DNA of 64,000 bases, taken from the NCBI RefSeq assembly GCF_009498455.1, contig NZ_CP045644.1, positions 6,327,001 to 6,391,000 on the forward strand, in the 5' to 3' direction. The notes below the pieces were generated by a model, which saw only the letters and a list, made by a program, of their open reading frames with translations, was not told where the DNA came from and ran no database searches. Below, piece after piece: positions 1 to 13,314 of the stretch. A program made the position numbers and the translations under genes. The stretch is from Variovorax paradoxus. Lineage in GTDB: Bacteria; Pseudomonadota; Gammaproteobacteria; Burkholderiales; Burkholderiaceae_C. Each line of letters begins with the position of its first letter. The stretch's first letter is position 1.

Positions 1-2361
<2,361 letters not shown>

Positions 2362-2506
2362 GGTGGTATTCCTGCATCCAAAATAGGGCTGTTCGGGCAC
2401 GATTCAAGGTTGTGAATCGGATTTGCACCCTGGGCACGGGTATTGCACCGGGCCCCGCACCTTCCTGCCACAGGCATTTCTCTCTTTATCTCGAATGGAG
2501 TCGATC

Positions 2507-3499
2507 ATGGTTTTTTCAATGCAGCGCGTCCAGCCGATGCGCCGCGCGTTCAGCGTGGGTCTTTTGGCGGCTGCCCTGGGCATGGCCGGTCTGGCACAGG
2601 CCCAGAGCGGCACGCCGGTGCGCATCCTGGTGGGCTTTCCCGCCGGCGCGGGCACCGACGCCATTGCGCGCACCCTGGGCGAAAAGCTCAAGGACGTGCT
2701 GGGCGTGCCCGTGGTGGTCGAGAACCGCGCGGGCGCGGGTGGGCAGATTGCGGCGCAGGCGCTGAAGGCCGCGCCGGCCGACGGCCACACGCTGTTCCTG
2801 TCGCATGACCACTCCATCTCGATCCTGCCGCAGGTGGTGAAGAACCCGGGCTTCAACCCCGCGACCGACTTCGTGCCCGTGGCCGGCTTTGCCACCTTTG
2901 CCAACGTGCTGGCGGTGTCGGGCGGCACGCCGGCCAAGAGCATCGACGAGTACGTGAAATGGATCCGCACGCAAAAGGGCGGCAAGGAAACCATAGGCGT
3001 GCCAGCGCCCGCGTCGATCCCCGAGTTCCTCGTGAAGATGATCTCGGACAAGTACAAGATCGACGTGCAGCCCGCACCGTACCGCGGCAGCGCGCCCATG
3101 ACGGCCGACATGCTGGGCAACCAGATCACGGCAGGCATCGCCTCGGTGCCGGACTTCATCGAGAACCACCGCGCGGGCAAGGTGCGCATCGTGGCGTCCA
3201 TCGGCGCCAAGCGCCAGGCGCTGCTGCCGAACGTGCCGACCTTCACCGAGCTGGGCTTTGCGAACCTGGAAGACCTGCCCTACTACGGCATCTTCGCGCC
3301 GGTGGGCACGCCGCAAGCGGTCATCGACAAGTACGGCGATGCACTGCAGAAGGTGCTGGCCATGCCCGACGTGAAGCAAAAGCTCACCACGATGGGCCTC
3401 ACGGTCGGCTACGAGCCCCAGGGCCAATTCGCGGGCCGTGTGCGCAGCTACACGCAGACCTGGGAAAAGATCATCCAGGCGAGCGGCTTCAAGCCCTGA
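2507..3499 (+). CDS. Bug-family tripartite tricarboxylate transporter substrate-binding protein
   Basis: Periplasmic solute receptor of the TctC/Bug family, typically binding carboxylates or similar small organics for a TctAB permease. The protein has a signal peptide (LLAAALGMAGLAQAQ) and then the family pattern: VRILVGFPAGAGTDAIAR, VENRAGAGGQIAAQ, FVPVAGFATF and VPTFTELGF. Length 330 is typical. I chose ATG 2507 because GGAG (2497-2500) sits 6 bases upstream; 2495 and 2519 are alternatives. No permease genes adjoin it, which is usual for the expanded orphan Bug genes of Burkholderiales, so the ligand cannot be inferred. Confidence 0.9.
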   Translation: MVFSMQRVQPMRRAFSVGLLAAALGMAGLAQAQSGTPVRILVGFPAGAGTDAIARTLGEKLKDVLGVPVVVENRAGAGGQIAAQALKAAPADGHTLFLSHDHSISILPQVVKNPGFNPATDFVPVAGFATFANVLAVSGGTPAKSIDEYVKWIRTQKGGKETIGVPAPASIPEFLVKMISDKYKIDVQPAPYRGSAPMTADMLGNQITAGIASVPDFIENHRAGKVRIVASIGAKRQALLPNVPTFTELGFANLEDLPYYGIFAPVGTPQAVIDKYGDALQKVLAMPDVKQKLTTMGLTVGYEPQGQFAGRVRSYTQTWEKIIQASGFKP

Positions 3500-3605
3500 C
3501 CCGCACGGCCTGACACGGCCGTCACCTGGGTGATCTTCCGGCCTGCTGGGGTCCCACTACGATGGGACCTCAGCTTCCAAAAACAAAGCCGGAGACACAT
3601 CCCTC

Positions 3606-4442
3606 ATGCAATTCACGACCCTCGCCGCCTCGCTGGCGGCCGCGCTGCTGCTTGGCGCCTGCGGCAGCACCGCACCCGTTTCCCCCGCCGAAGTCGGCGA
3701 ATTGCGCGCCGGCTCGGGCTATCTGAAGGGCTACCTGCCCACCGCCGAGCTGCCCGACAGCCTGGCCCTGCTGCCCCCGCCCCCGGCCGAAGGCTCGGCC
3801 GCACTGGCGGCCGACGGCGCCACCTTCCGCGCGCTCACGGCCCTGCAGGGCACGCCGCGCGGCGCACTGGCGGTGCAGGACGCCAACCTCAAGTTTCCGA
3901 AGGCCACCGAGGTGTTCTCGTGCGCCCTGGGCGTGCCCATTTCCGAGCAGGCCACGCCGCACCTGAACATGCTGCTGCGCCGCACGCTGGCCGATGCCGG
4001 CTCGGCCACCTACAAGGCCAAGAACACCTACAACCGCACGCGCCCCTTCGTCGCGTTCAAGACCGGCAGCTGCACGCCCGCCGAAGAAGCTTTTCTGGCC
4101 AAGGACGGCTCCTACCCCTCGGGCCACGCGGCCCTGGGCTGGGCCTGGGCGCTGGTGCTGACGGAACTCGCGCCCGAGCGCGCCGATGCGCTGCTGCAGC
4201 GCGGCCGCGCCTTCTCGCAGAGCCGCGCGATCTGTGGCGTGCACTGGCAGAGCGACATCGAGAACGGCCGGCTGGTCGGCGCGGCGACCGTGGCGAAGCT
4301 GCACACGAACCCGGTGTTCCAGGCGCAGATGGCGGGCGCCCGGTCGGAGATTGCGAAGGCGCGCGCGGCGGGCGCGGTGCCCGCTCAGGATTGCGGTGCG
4401 GAAGCCAAGGCACTGGCGACCTCGGCGCTGATCGCGCCGTAA
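3606..4442 (+). CDS. Class A nonspecific acid phosphatase, lipoprotein
   Basis: PAP2-superfamily phosphatase hydrolysing phosphomonoesters in the periplasm. The complete catalytic signature is present: K139-x6-R146-P147 (KNTYNRTRP), P171-S-G-H174 and S206-R207-x5-H213-x3-D217 (SRAICGVHWQSD); H213 is the expected phospho-accepting and H174 the proton-donating residue. The GSYPSGH context is that of the PhoN/PhoC class. The N-terminus ends in a lipobox (LLLGAC), so it is probably anchored in a membrane rather than freely soluble. Length 278. It stands alone between the Bug protein and convergent moaE. Confidence 0.92.
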   Translation: MQFTTLAASLAAALLLGACGSTAPVSPAEVGELRAGSGYLKGYLPTAELPDSLALLPPPPAEGSAALAADGATFRALTALQGTPRGALAVQDANLKFPKATEVFSCALGVPISEQATPHLNMLLRRTLADAGSATYKAKNTYNRTRPFVAFKTGSCTPAEEAFLAKDGSYPSGHAALGWAWALVLTELAPERADALLQRGRAFSQSRAICGVHWQSDIENGRLVGAATVAKLHTNPVFQAQMAGARSEIAKARAAGAVPAQDCGAEAKALATSALIAP

Positions 4443-4467
4443 GTCTCGAACGCGCCGAACGCTCCGC

Positions 4468-4950
4468 TCAGGTGGCGCTGTTCGAGGCCGCGATGCCCCA
4501 GCGTGCCAGCGCCTCGTCGTCGGTCACGCGGGCATCGACCCAGCGCGCGCCTTCGGGCGTCTGCTCCTTCTTCCAGAACGGCGCCTGGGTCTTCAGGTAA
4601 TCCATCAGGAACTCGCAGGCCTGGAAGCTCTGGCCGCGGTGGGCCGACACCACCGCCACCATCATGATCTGATCGAGCGGCTGCAGCAGCCCCACGCGGT
4701 GGATCACGCGCGCGCCGAGGATGTCGAAGCGCTGGTGGGCCTCGTCGATCATGGCCTCGATGGCCTTCTCGGTCATGCCGGGGTAGTGCTCCAGCTCCAT
4801 CGACGCGATGGTGCTGCCGTCGTTGCGGTCCCTGACCGTGCCTACAAAACTGCAGACGGCGCCGATGCGTTTGTCGCCGGCGCGCAACGTGGCGACCTCT
4901 GCAGAGAGATCGAAATCGGCCGTCTGGATCGAAACACGCGCAACGTTCAT
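4468..4950 (-). CDS. moaE: Molybdopterin synthase catalytic subunit MoaE
   Basis: Large subunit of molybdopterin synthase, which inserts two sulfurs from MoaD thiocarboxylate into precursor Z. The 160-residue protein shows family hallmarks: GAVCSFVGTVRD, LEHYPGMTEKAI, HRVGLLQP, VSAHRG and the lysine-rich active-site segment YLKTQAPFWKKE. ATG 4948-4950 gives the canonical N-terminus; the reading frame stays open far upstream on GC-rich DNA but that extension has no homology. The gene is separated from moaD by the convergent DapA-like gene (5203-6108), so it may need its own promoter in 4951-5202. Confidence 0.95.
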   Translation of the reverse strand: MNVARVSIQTADFDLSAEVATLRAGDKRIGAVCSFVGTVRDRNDGSTIASMELEHYPGMTEKAIEAMIDEAHQRFDILGARVIHRVGLLQPLDQIMMVAVVSAHRGQSFQACEFLMDYLKTQAPFWKKEQTPEGARWVDARVTDDEALARWGIAASNSAT

Positions 4951-5202
4951 GTCCGAATTGTGGCATCGCGCTAGACTGCCGCAATGCCTTGTCTCGCCAC
5001 GTTCTCCCCGCTGCTGTCGCAGCCCGAGAGCCGTTGCGCGCGCCAAGGCAGCAAAGCCAAAAAACCAAAGCTCGTCTGACCGGAGCCGAGGTTCCGTCGT
5101 CGGATGAGCGACGGAACCCTGCCAAGGCTTTGGCCCCTCTTGGGTTGCGCGCGCATCGGACGGTGGTTCTTTCCATCGGTCGATTCCTGAAAGGAAGCCT
5201 GC

Positions 5203-6108
5203 GTGCCACATCAACCCACCACCGCCGACACCGCCACCACCCCTGATTTCTCGGGCCTGTGGGTCGCCCTCGTCACCCCGTTCCGCGATGGCGCGGTCGA
5301 TCACACCGCCCTGGCCGCGCTCGTCCGGCGCCTTGCCAACGACGGCGTGACCGGCTTCGTGCCCTGCGGCTCGACCGGCGAAGCCGCCGCGCTCGACGAG
5401 GCCGAACAGCTCGCCGTGCTCGACACCGTGCTGACGGCCGCGGGCGGACTGCCGGTCGTCATGGGCATGTCGGGCTACCACCTGGGCAAGGCCACGGCGT
5501 GGGCGCGCAAGCTCTCGGAACGTCCGCTGGCGGGCCTGCTGGTGTCCGCGCCGCATTACATCCGTCCGTCGCAGGCCGGTGTCGTCGAATGGTTCCACGC
5601 CATCGCCGATGCCAGCACGGTGCCGGTGCTGGTCTACGACATTCCCTACCGCACCGGCGTGACGATCGTGCGCGAGACGATGCTGGCGCTGGCCGGACAC
5701 CCGCGCATCGGCGGCATCAAGGACTGCGGCGGCGACATGGCCAAGACGCGCGCGGTGATCGCCGACGGGCGGCTGCAGGTGCTCACCGGCGAAGACCACC
5801 AGATCTTCGCGACCATGGCCGAAGGCGGCGTAGGCGCCATCGCGGCCAGCGGCCATGTGCAGACGAAGCGCCTTGTGCGGCTGGTGCGCCTGCTGGCCGA
5901 GAACCGGCTGGCCGAAGCGCGCGCCGAATGGCAGCCCTTGCAGCCGCTGCTGGAGATGCTGTTCGCCGAACCGAACCCGGGCCCGCTGAAGGCGCTGCTG
6001 GCGCATGCGGGCGAATTGCGTGACGAGCTGCGCTCGCCGATGACGCGCGCGTCGGAGGGCCTGCGCGAGCGCCTCGTGGCGCTGGACGCGCGGCTCAGCC
6101 GCCCGTGA
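5203..6108 (+). CDS. DapA-family aldolase (dihydrodipicolinate synthase/N-acetylneuraminate lyase family)
   Basis: Class I aldolase of the DapA/NanA superfamily acting through a Schiff base. Lys173 (GGIKDCGGD) is the expected lysine and Tyr145 (VYDIPYRTG) the general acid/base. The pyruvate-carboxylate loop reads CGSTGE rather than the GTTGE usual in DapA, and YDIPYRTG differs from YNVPSRTG, so the true substrate may not be aspartate semialdehyde. Start is GTG 5203 with AAGGAAG at 5191-5197 as ribosome site. It is a single gene inserted, on the opposite strand, between moaD and moaE; its 3' end overlaps moaD by 14 bases. The name is family level only. Confidence 0.82.
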   Translation: MPHQPTTADTATTPDFSGLWVALVTPFRDGAVDHTALAALVRRLANDGVTGFVPCGSTGEAAALDEAEQLAVLDTVLTAAGGLPVVMGMSGYHLGKATAWARKLSERPLAGLLVSAPHYIRPSQAGVVEWFHAIADASTVPVLVYDIPYRTGVTIVRETMLALAGHPRIGGIKDCGGDMAKTRAVIADGRLQVLTGEDHQIFATMAEGGVGAIAASGHVQTKRLVRLVRLLAENRLAEARAEWQPLQPLLEMLFAEPNPGPLKALLAHAGELRDELRSPMTRASEGLRERLVALDARLSRP

Positions 6109-6346
6109 CGGGCGGGAAGAACGCGACTTCGCAGTCGTCGCTCAGCGCGGCGGCTTCGTCGCTCATGGCCTGGTCGAGCGCCATGCGCACGGCCTTGCCG
6201 CGTGCGAGCGCGCTGGCGTAGGCGCCGCCGCGGGCGATGAGTTCGTCGCGCAGGGCCGCGAGCGTGCCGGCCTGCGTGTCGACGGTTTCGCCGCTGTTGG
6301 ACAGGGCCTCGCGCACGGAGGCGAAATAACGGATGCGGACCTTCAT
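6095..6346 (-). CDS. moaD: Molybdopterin synthase sulfur-carrier subunit MoaD
   Basis: Ubiquitin-fold sulfur carrier of molybdopterin synthase. The 83-residue protein starts MKVRIRYFASVREALS and ends PPVTGG; the terminal Gly-Gly is the site that MoeB adenylates and that becomes a thiocarboxylate. The start codon (6344-6346) lies 8 bases after the moeA stop. The 3' end overlaps the convergent DapA-like gene (5203-6108). Confidence 0.95.
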   Translation of the reverse strand: MKVRIRYFASVREALSNSGETVDTQAGTLAALRDELIARGGAYASALARGKAVRMALDQAMSDEAAALSDDCEVAFFPPVTGG

Positions 6347-6354
6347 GGGGAGAT

Positions 6355-7644
6355 TCAGCCGAGCAGCGATGCGAGAGGAATGAAGTTCACGGTGTCGCCG
6401 GTTTTGATCGTCCGGCCCGCCGGGTTGTCGACCAGACCGTCGCCCCAGACCATCGACGTGAGCACGCCCGAACTCTGGTTGGCGAACAGGTCGAGCCCGC
6501 CCGCCGCGTTGCGCCGCACGCGCAGGAACTCGCGGCGCTTGTCGGCGCGCAGCCAGTCGAAATCGGCACGCAGCGGCACGGCCTCGGGCGTCACACGCGT
6601 GGCGCCCTGCAGCGTGAGCAGGAAGGGCCGCACCAGCATCAGGAAGGTCAGGAAGCTCGACACCGGGTTGCCGGGCAGCCCCGTGACATGGCACGCGCCC
6701 TGCCCGTTGCTGCACGCAATGGAACCGTAGGCGAAGGGCTTGCCGGGCTTCATCGACAGCGACCACAGCTGCAGCTCGCCGAGCGATTGCAGCGCGGCGC
6801 GGATGTGGTCTTCTTCGCCGACCGAGACACCGCCGGTCGTGATGATCAGGTCACTGCTTTCGGCCGCGTCACGCAATGCAGCGATGGTGGCTTCGCGGTT
6901 GTCGGGCACGATGCCCAGGTCGTTCACCTCGCAGCCCAGGCGGTGCAGCAGCGCCCGCATGAAGAAGCGGTTGGAGTTGTAGATCGCACCGGGCTTCATC
7001 GCGTTTGGCGCGACCTCGCCGGGCATCACCAGTTCGTCGCCGGTGGAGAGCATGGCCACGCGCGGCTTGCGCGCGACCTGCAGCGTGTCGAAGCCGACGC
7101 TGGCGGCCAGACCGAGCGCAGCGGGCGTGAGGCGTTCACCGCGCTTGAGCACCACATCGCCCGAGGCCACGTCTTCGCCCGCGCGACGCACCCACTGGCC
7201 GGCCACGGGCGCGATGGCGATGCGCACCGAACCCAGGCCGCCCTCTTGCGGCGTGGCCGTCGTGTCTTCCTGCATGACGACTGCGTCGGCACCCTCGGGA
7301 ATCTGCGCGCCCGTGAAGATGCGCGCCGCCGTGCCGGCCGCGAGCGGCGTGCCGACGGTGCCGGCGGGGATGCGCTGCGTCACGGTCAGTTCGGTGCCGG
7401 GCGTGGCGCAATCGGCCGCGCGCACGGCATAACCGTCCATCGCGCTGTTGTCGCGCGGCGGCACGGTGAGGCCCGAGACGAGGTCTTGCGCCAGCACGCG
7501 CCCGTCGGCGTCGAAGGTGCCGACGCTTTCGGCCGGCAGCACCGGCTGCGCCTTGGCAAGCAGCACCGCGATCGCTTCATCGAGCGGCATCAGCGGCGGG
7601 CGCAAGGACGAAGCGGCGAAGGGAACGGGAGAAGAGTCAGCCAT
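6355..7644 (-). CDS. moeA: Molybdopterin molybdenumtransferase MoeA
   Basis: Inserts molybdate into adenylated molybdopterin, the last general step of molybdenum cofactor synthesis. The 429-residue protein has the expected segments in order: PPRDNSAMDGYAVR (about 62-75), FTGAQIPEGADAVVMQE, STGDELV, the MoCF-binding GGVSVGEEDH, SMKPGKPFAYG and GLPGNPVSS, then the C-terminal beta domain. The ATG at 7642-7644 overlaps the mobB stop by 8 bases, so the two are translationally coupled. Confidence 0.96.
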   Translation of the reverse strand: MADSSPVPFAASSLRPPLMPLDEAIAVLLAKAQPVLPAESVGTFDADGRVLAQDLVSGLTVPPRDNSAMDGYAVRAADCATPGTELTVTQRIPAGTVGTPLAAGTAARIFTGAQIPEGADAVVMQEDTTATPQEGGLGSVRIAIAPVAGQWVRRAGEDVASGDVVLKRGERLTPAALGLAASVGFDTLQVARKPRVAMLSTGDELVMPGEVAPNAMKPGAIYNSNRFFMRALLHRLGCEVNDLGIVPDNREATIAALRDAAESSDLIITTGGVSVGEEDHIRAALQSLGELQLWSLSMKPGKPFAYGSIACSNGQGACHVTGLPGNPVSSFLTFLMLVRPFLLTLQGATRVTPEAVPLRADFDWLRADKRREFLRVRRNAAGGLDLFANQSSGVLTSMVWGDGLVDNPAGRTIKTGDTVNFIPLASLLG

Positions 7645-8182
7645 GGTGTTCGGGGTTGTAGTCGAAGCGCTCGCCGCTGTCGATCAACCACGTCGCAATG
7701 GCCTCGGCGTCGTTGAGGTCGAGCACCGGACGCACCGTGGGCTCGGGCAGTCCCGCCGGCGCATCGGTGGCGATGGCGGTGACGAAGGGGTCGTCGATGT
7801 ACAGCGCGGCGCGCGGCGCCTCGCCGTCGCCGCTCGGGCGCCAGACCTCGATCTTGAGCACGTCGCTGTGCCGGAAGCCTTCGACCAGCACCCAGTCGAC
7901 CGCCGGATGCAGCTCGGCGAGCAGCTGGTGCACCGTGAGATCGGCGGGCACCTCGAACTCGCGCATGAGCGCGAGCCGCTGGTCGGACGCGACGACCACC
8001 TCGAAGGCCCCGGCCTGCCGGTGGCGCCAGGTGTCCTTGCCGGCATGGTCGATGTCGAAGCGATGGTGCGCGTGCTTGACCACCGACACGCGCAGGCCGC
8101 GCTGCTTGAGCACGGGAATCAGGCGCTCCACCAGCGTGGTCTTGCCCGCGCCGGAGTAACCGGCGAAGCCGACGACCTTCAT
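7637..8182 (-). CDS. mobB: Molybdopterin-guanine dinucleotide biosynthesis adapter MobB
   Basis: GTP-binding P-loop protein that assists MobA in making the guanine dinucleotide form of the cofactor. The 181-residue protein begins MKVVGFAGYSGAGKTTL with the P-loop at residues 8-15, followed by VVKHAHHRFDIDHAGKDTWRH, a characteristic MobB segment. Start ATG 8180-8182 avoids overlap with the thrC stop 16 bases upstream. The presence of mobB implies bis-MGD type enzymes such as nitrate reductase or formate dehydrogenase elsewhere in the genome. Confidence 0.93.
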   Translation of the reverse strand: MKVVGFAGYSGAGKTTLVERLIPVLKQRGLRVSVVKHAHHRFDIDHAGKDTWRHRQAGAFEVVVASDQRLALMREFEVPADLTVHQLLAELHPAVDWVLVEGFRHSDVLKIEVWRPSGDGEAPRAALYIDDPFVTAIATDAPAGLPEPTVRPVLDLNDAEAIATWLIDSGERFDYNPEHHG

Positions 8183-8198
8183 GCCGTGGCCGCCCCGG

Positions 8199-9610
8199 TC
8201 AGTCGCAGTGCTCGGCGATGTAGGCCTTGACGGCCTCGGCATCGGCCGGCAGTTGGACCACGCGCTTGGGCAAGGCTTCGATGCCTTCGAACTTCTTCGG
8301 GCGCGCGGGCTCTTCGCCCAGCGCCTCGACCACCGTGGCCGCGAACTTGATCGGCAGTGCGGTTTCGAGCACCACCATCGGCACGCCGGGCACCAGCTGC
8401 TCGCGCGCGGCCTTGAGGCCGTCGGCCGTGTGCGGGTCGATCAGCGTGGCGAAGCGCTTCTCGGTGTCGCGGATCATCGCGAGCCGGTCGGCATGCGTGC
8501 TGCGGCCGCTGCGGAAGCCGAAGCGCTCGGCCGCCTGCTGGAACGCCGGGTCGGCGCTCAGGTCGAAGCTGCCCTTCAGGCCCAGGTCGTCCACGAACAG
8601 CTGGCGCAGGCGGGCCGGATCGCGACCGACCAGGTCGAACACGAAGCGCTCGAAGTTGCTGGCCTTGCTGATGTCCATCGACGGGCTCGAGGTTTCGTGC
8701 GTGTCGACTGCGGCGCGCACGCGGTACACGCCGGTGCGGAAAAACTCGTCGAGCACATCGTTCTCGTTGGTGGCAACCACCAGCGTCTGGATTGGCAGGC
8801 CCATCATGCGTGCCACGTGGCCCGCGCAGACGTTGCCGAAGTTGCCCGAAGGCACGGTGAAGCTCACGGGCTTGTCGTTGCTTGCCGTGGCCTGGAAGTA
8901 GCCCGCAAAGTAATAGACGACCTGCGCCAGCAGGCGCGCCCAGTTGATCGAGTTGACGGTGCCGATGCGGTACTTGCGCTTGAAGCCCAGGTCGTTCGAC
9001 ACCGCCTTGACGATGTCCTGGCAGTCGTCGAACACGCCGGTGATGGCGATGTTGTGGATGTTCTCGTCCTGCAGGCTGAACATCTGCGCCTGCTGGAACG
9101 GGCTCATGCGGCCGTCGGGCGAGGTCATGAAGACGCGCACGCCCTTCTTGCCGCGCATGGCGTATTCGGCCGCACTGCCGGTGTCGCCGCTGGTGGCGCC
9201 CAGGATGTTGAGCTCGGCACCGCGGCGGGCCAGTTCGTACTCGAACAGGTTGCCCAGCAGCTGCATCGCCATGTCCTTGAAGGCCAGCGTGGGGCCGTTG
9301 GACAGGGCTTCGAGGTACACGCCGTCTTCGAGCTCGCGCAGCGGCACGATCTCGTCGGAACCGAACACCTCGGCGGTGTAGGTCTTCGCGCAGATCGCCT
9401 TCAGGTCGGCCGCGGGAATGTCGTCGATGTACAGCGAGAGGATCTCGAAGGCCAGCTCGTTGTACGGCAGCGTGCGCCATTTGGCGAGCGTGTCGGTGTC
9501 GACCTGCGGGTACGTTTGCGGCAGGTACAGGCCGCCATCGGGCGCGAGGCCTTCAAGGAGGATTTCGCAGAAGCGCTTGCGGTCGGGGTGGCCGCGGGTG
9601 CTCAGGTAGT

Positions 9611-9614
<4 letters not shown>
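8199..9614 (-). CDS. thrC: Threonine synthase
   Basis: PLP enzyme converting O-phosphohomoserine to threonine. The protein of 471 residues starts (V)NYLSTRGHPDRKRFCEILL; Lys113 in GPTLAFKDMAM is the PLP Schiff-base lysine and GATSGDTGSAAEYAMRGK follows as the phosphate/PLP loop. This is the long bacterial/fungal type threonine synthase. The GTG start (9612-9614) overlaps the hom stop as GTGA, indicating coupled translation with the preceding enzyme of the same pathway. Confidence 0.97.
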
Positions 9615-10947
<1,333 letters not shown>

Positions 10948-10951
<4 letters not shown>

Positions 10952-11985
10952 GGTTTGGAGGGGGTGAGGGGCGGTGCGGCGGCGTCCACGAGGCGGCTGA
11001 CGTAGCGCGGCAGGCTCCAGGCGCCGCCCGCGAAGCCGCGGCACATGCCGTCGCCGGACGCGCCGGTGCGCACGAAGGTCGTGCCGTTGAAGTGCCAGGT
11101 TTCGCTCGACCAGCAGTCGCCGATGCCACGGCCTTTCATGGCCGAGGTGACGCTGGCGTCCTTGTCATCGAAGTCGCCGTTCGCCTCGAGGGACACCGGC
11201 GCATGGGGCGGCTTGTCGTTGGCGATCCAGAGCAGGCTCGAATAGTTGTACGCGCCCATGCCGCAGCCCATCGACAGCAGCACCTTGCTGCCGCTCAGGC
11301 GGACAACGTCCAGCGACTTGGCGCTGAGGTCCGTGCTGTTGTTGCACTGCTCCTTCACTGCGGCGATGTCGAGCGACGGAAAGATGCGCGCGGGCAGCGC
11401 GGCGTCGCCGGGCCGCGCCTTCGGCGGCTTGACGATGTTGACGACAGGGGCTGGCAACGCAGGCAGCACGGACGATTCAGGCTTGGTGCCGCGGCGCACC
11501 AAGGCGCCTGGCGTGCCGATGCGGCCTTGGGTGTCGTCCATCTTCAGCAGCACGGCGTTGAGGCCGGCGAGCGACAGCGTCCACTTCTTGCCGCCGTTGG
11601 CGGTGACGGTCGCCTCGTCGCTCTTGAGCAATTCAGGAAGGATGGCGCGGACCTGCTGGGCGTCGAGCGTGGCCGTGTCGGGCTTGAGCCCGGCAACCGA
11701 GGCCTTGCCGACCTTGAACCGCAACGGGCCTTTCACATCGCCTTCGCCACCGACCTGGAGCTGAACTTCGACGGCTTGATCGGGCCCGGCGGCGCGCGTG
11801 AGCAGCATCGACACGGGCTCCGAGACACCGCTCTCCGCCTGGTAGCCGGCGGCGCGGCAGGTGCGCGTGTTGTCGCAGACCAGCTCCCAGTCGTTGTGCG
11901 AGAACGAGACCGGATCTTTCTTCCCGGCCGCGCCGACAGACAGTGCGCCCAGCAACAGCGCGGCAGCGACGCAGGCGGATTTCAT
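10948..11985 (-). CDS. DUF1176 domain exported protein
   Basis: A 345-residue protein with a signal peptide (ACVAAALLLGALSVGAA) and a DUF1176-type body: FSHNDWELVCDNTRTCRAAGY near the mature N-terminus, later MGCGMGAYNYSS and GIGDCWSSETWHFNGTTF near the C-terminus. Six or more cysteines suggest disulfides in the periplasm. Function of the family is unknown. Its ends overlap both neighbours as ATGA (with alaA at 11982-11985 and hom at 10948-10951), so it is translated as part of this operon although it looks unrelated to amino acid synthesis. Confidence 0.85.
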
Positions 11986-13214
11986 GGTCCCGTCTTGCGA
12001 CGCAACCGGTACTGCTCCAGGAACTTGGCGATGCGATTGATGGCCTCGCGCAAGTCGTCTTCGTGGGGCAGGAACACGATGCGGAAGTGGTCCGGCGTGG
12101 CCCAGTTGAAGCCGGTGCCCTGCACCAGCATCACGCGGGTTTCTTTCAGCAGCTCGAGGAAGAACTGGCGGTCGTCCGCGATCGGATAGACCTCGGGGTC
12201 GAGCTTGGGAAACATGTAGAGCGCGGCGCTGGGCTTGACGCAGCTCACGCCCGGAATGGCGGTGATCAGTTCGTAGGCCAGGTCGCGCTGGCGGCGCAGG
12301 CGGCCGCCCTCGCACACGAGGTCGTTGATGCTCTGGTAGCCGCCGAGCGCCGTCTGGATCGCCCATTGGCCCGGCACGTTGGCGCACAGGCGCATGTTCG
12401 AGAGCATGTTCAGGCCCTCGATGTAGTCCTGTGCGCTGCGCTTGTCGCCCGACACCACGAGCCAGCCGGCGCGATAGCCGCACGAACGGTAGCTCTTGGA
12501 CAGCGAATTGAAGGTCAGCGTGAGCACGTCGGTCGACAAGCTGGCAATGGCCGTGTGCTTGACACCGTCGTACAGGACCTTGTCGTAGACCTCGTCGGCG
12601 AAGATCACGAGGCCGTGCTCGCGTGCGATCTCGACGAGGCTCTTGAGCAGGTCGTCGGAATAGAGCGCGCCGGTCGGGTTGTTCGGGTTGATGACCACGA
12701 TGCCCTTGGTGCGCGGCGTGATCTTGGCGCGGATGTCGGCCAGGTTCGGCATCCAGCCGTTGTCCTCGTCGCACAGGTAATGCACCGGCGTGCCGCCCGA
12801 CAGGCTCGTGGAGGCGGTCCACAGCGGGTAGTCGGGGGCCGGCAGCAGCAACTCGTCGCCGTCGTTGAGCAGCGCGTTGGTGGACATGGCGATCAGCTCG
12901 CTGGCGCCGTTGCCCAGGTAGATGTCGTCGAGCGTGACGCCCGCGATGCCCTGCTTCTGGGTTTCGTGCATCACGGCCTTGCGCGCCGCGAAAACACCCT
13001 TGCTGTCGGAGTAACCCGCCGAGGTCGGCAGGTTGCGGATCATGTCCTGCTGGATCTCCTCAGGCGCATCGAACCCGAACACGGCCAGGTTGCCGATGTT
13101 GAGCTTGATGATCTTCTGGCCTTCTTCCTCCATCTGCTTGGCGGCGTCCATGATGGGACCGCGGATGTCATAGAGGACGTTGGCCAGCTTGGCCGATTTC
13201 TTGAGCTGCTTCAA
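11982..13214 (-). CDS. alaA: Alanine-synthesizing aminotransferase AlaA type
   Basis: Class I/II PLP aminotransferase, closest in my reading to E. coli AlaA (glutamate-pyruvate aminotransferase). Shared segments include YDIRGPIMDAAKQMEEEG, KLNIGNLAVFGFDAP, NPNNPTGALYS and RLCANVPGQWAIQTALGG. Lys240 in FNSLSKSYR is the PLP lysine; RIVFLPHEDD near the end carries the carboxylate-binding arginine. Length 410. It is the first gene of the minus-strand run into hom and thrC, consistent with coordinated amino acid supply; homologues upstream of hom are common in betaproteobacteria. Confidence 0.93.
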   Translation of the reverse strand: MKQLKKSAKLANVLYDIRGPIMDAAKQMEEEGQKIIKLNIGNLAVFGFDAPEEIQQDMIRNLPTSAGYSDSKGVFAARKAVMHETQKQGIAGVTLDDIYLGNGASELIAMSTNALLNDGDELLLPAPDYPLWTASTSLSGGTPVHYLCDEDNGWMPNLADIRAKITPRTKGIVVINPNNPTGALYSDDLLKSLVEIAREHGLVIFADEVYDKVLYDGVKHTAIASLSTDVLTLTFNSLSKSYRSCGYRAGWLVVSGDKRSAQDYIEGLNMLSNMRLCANVPGQWAIQTALGGYQSINDLVCEGGRLRRQRDLAYELITAIPGVSCVKPSAALYMFPKLDPEVYPIADDRQFFLELLKETRVMLVQGTGFNWATPDHFRIVFLPHEDDLREAINRIAKFLEQYRLRRKTGP

Positions 13215-13284
13215 AGGGGCCCTCCCGGGCGGGTTTACTCGAAGGTCAAAGGCCCTTGCGGGCCTCGTGTCACTAGGGAAAACC

Positions 13285-13290
13285 TATAAT
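13285..13290 (+). promoter_or_regulatory. Putative -10 element (TATAAT) for the Mth938-domain gene
   Basis: A perfect TATAAT lies 24 bases before the ATG at 13315, in the alaA / 13315 divergent gap. No convincing -35 is seen at 16-18 bases; TTGCGG at 13256-13261 is too far. It is therefore only a candidate. Confidence 0.4.
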
Positions 13291-13314
13291 TTGACCACAG
13301 TTCCCAGTGCCCCG

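Noticed and set aside
4468..6006. A 512-codon minus-strand frame extending moaE upstream
   Set aside because: Only the last 160 codons match MoaE; the upstream part lies opposite the DapA-family gene and reads as its shadow.
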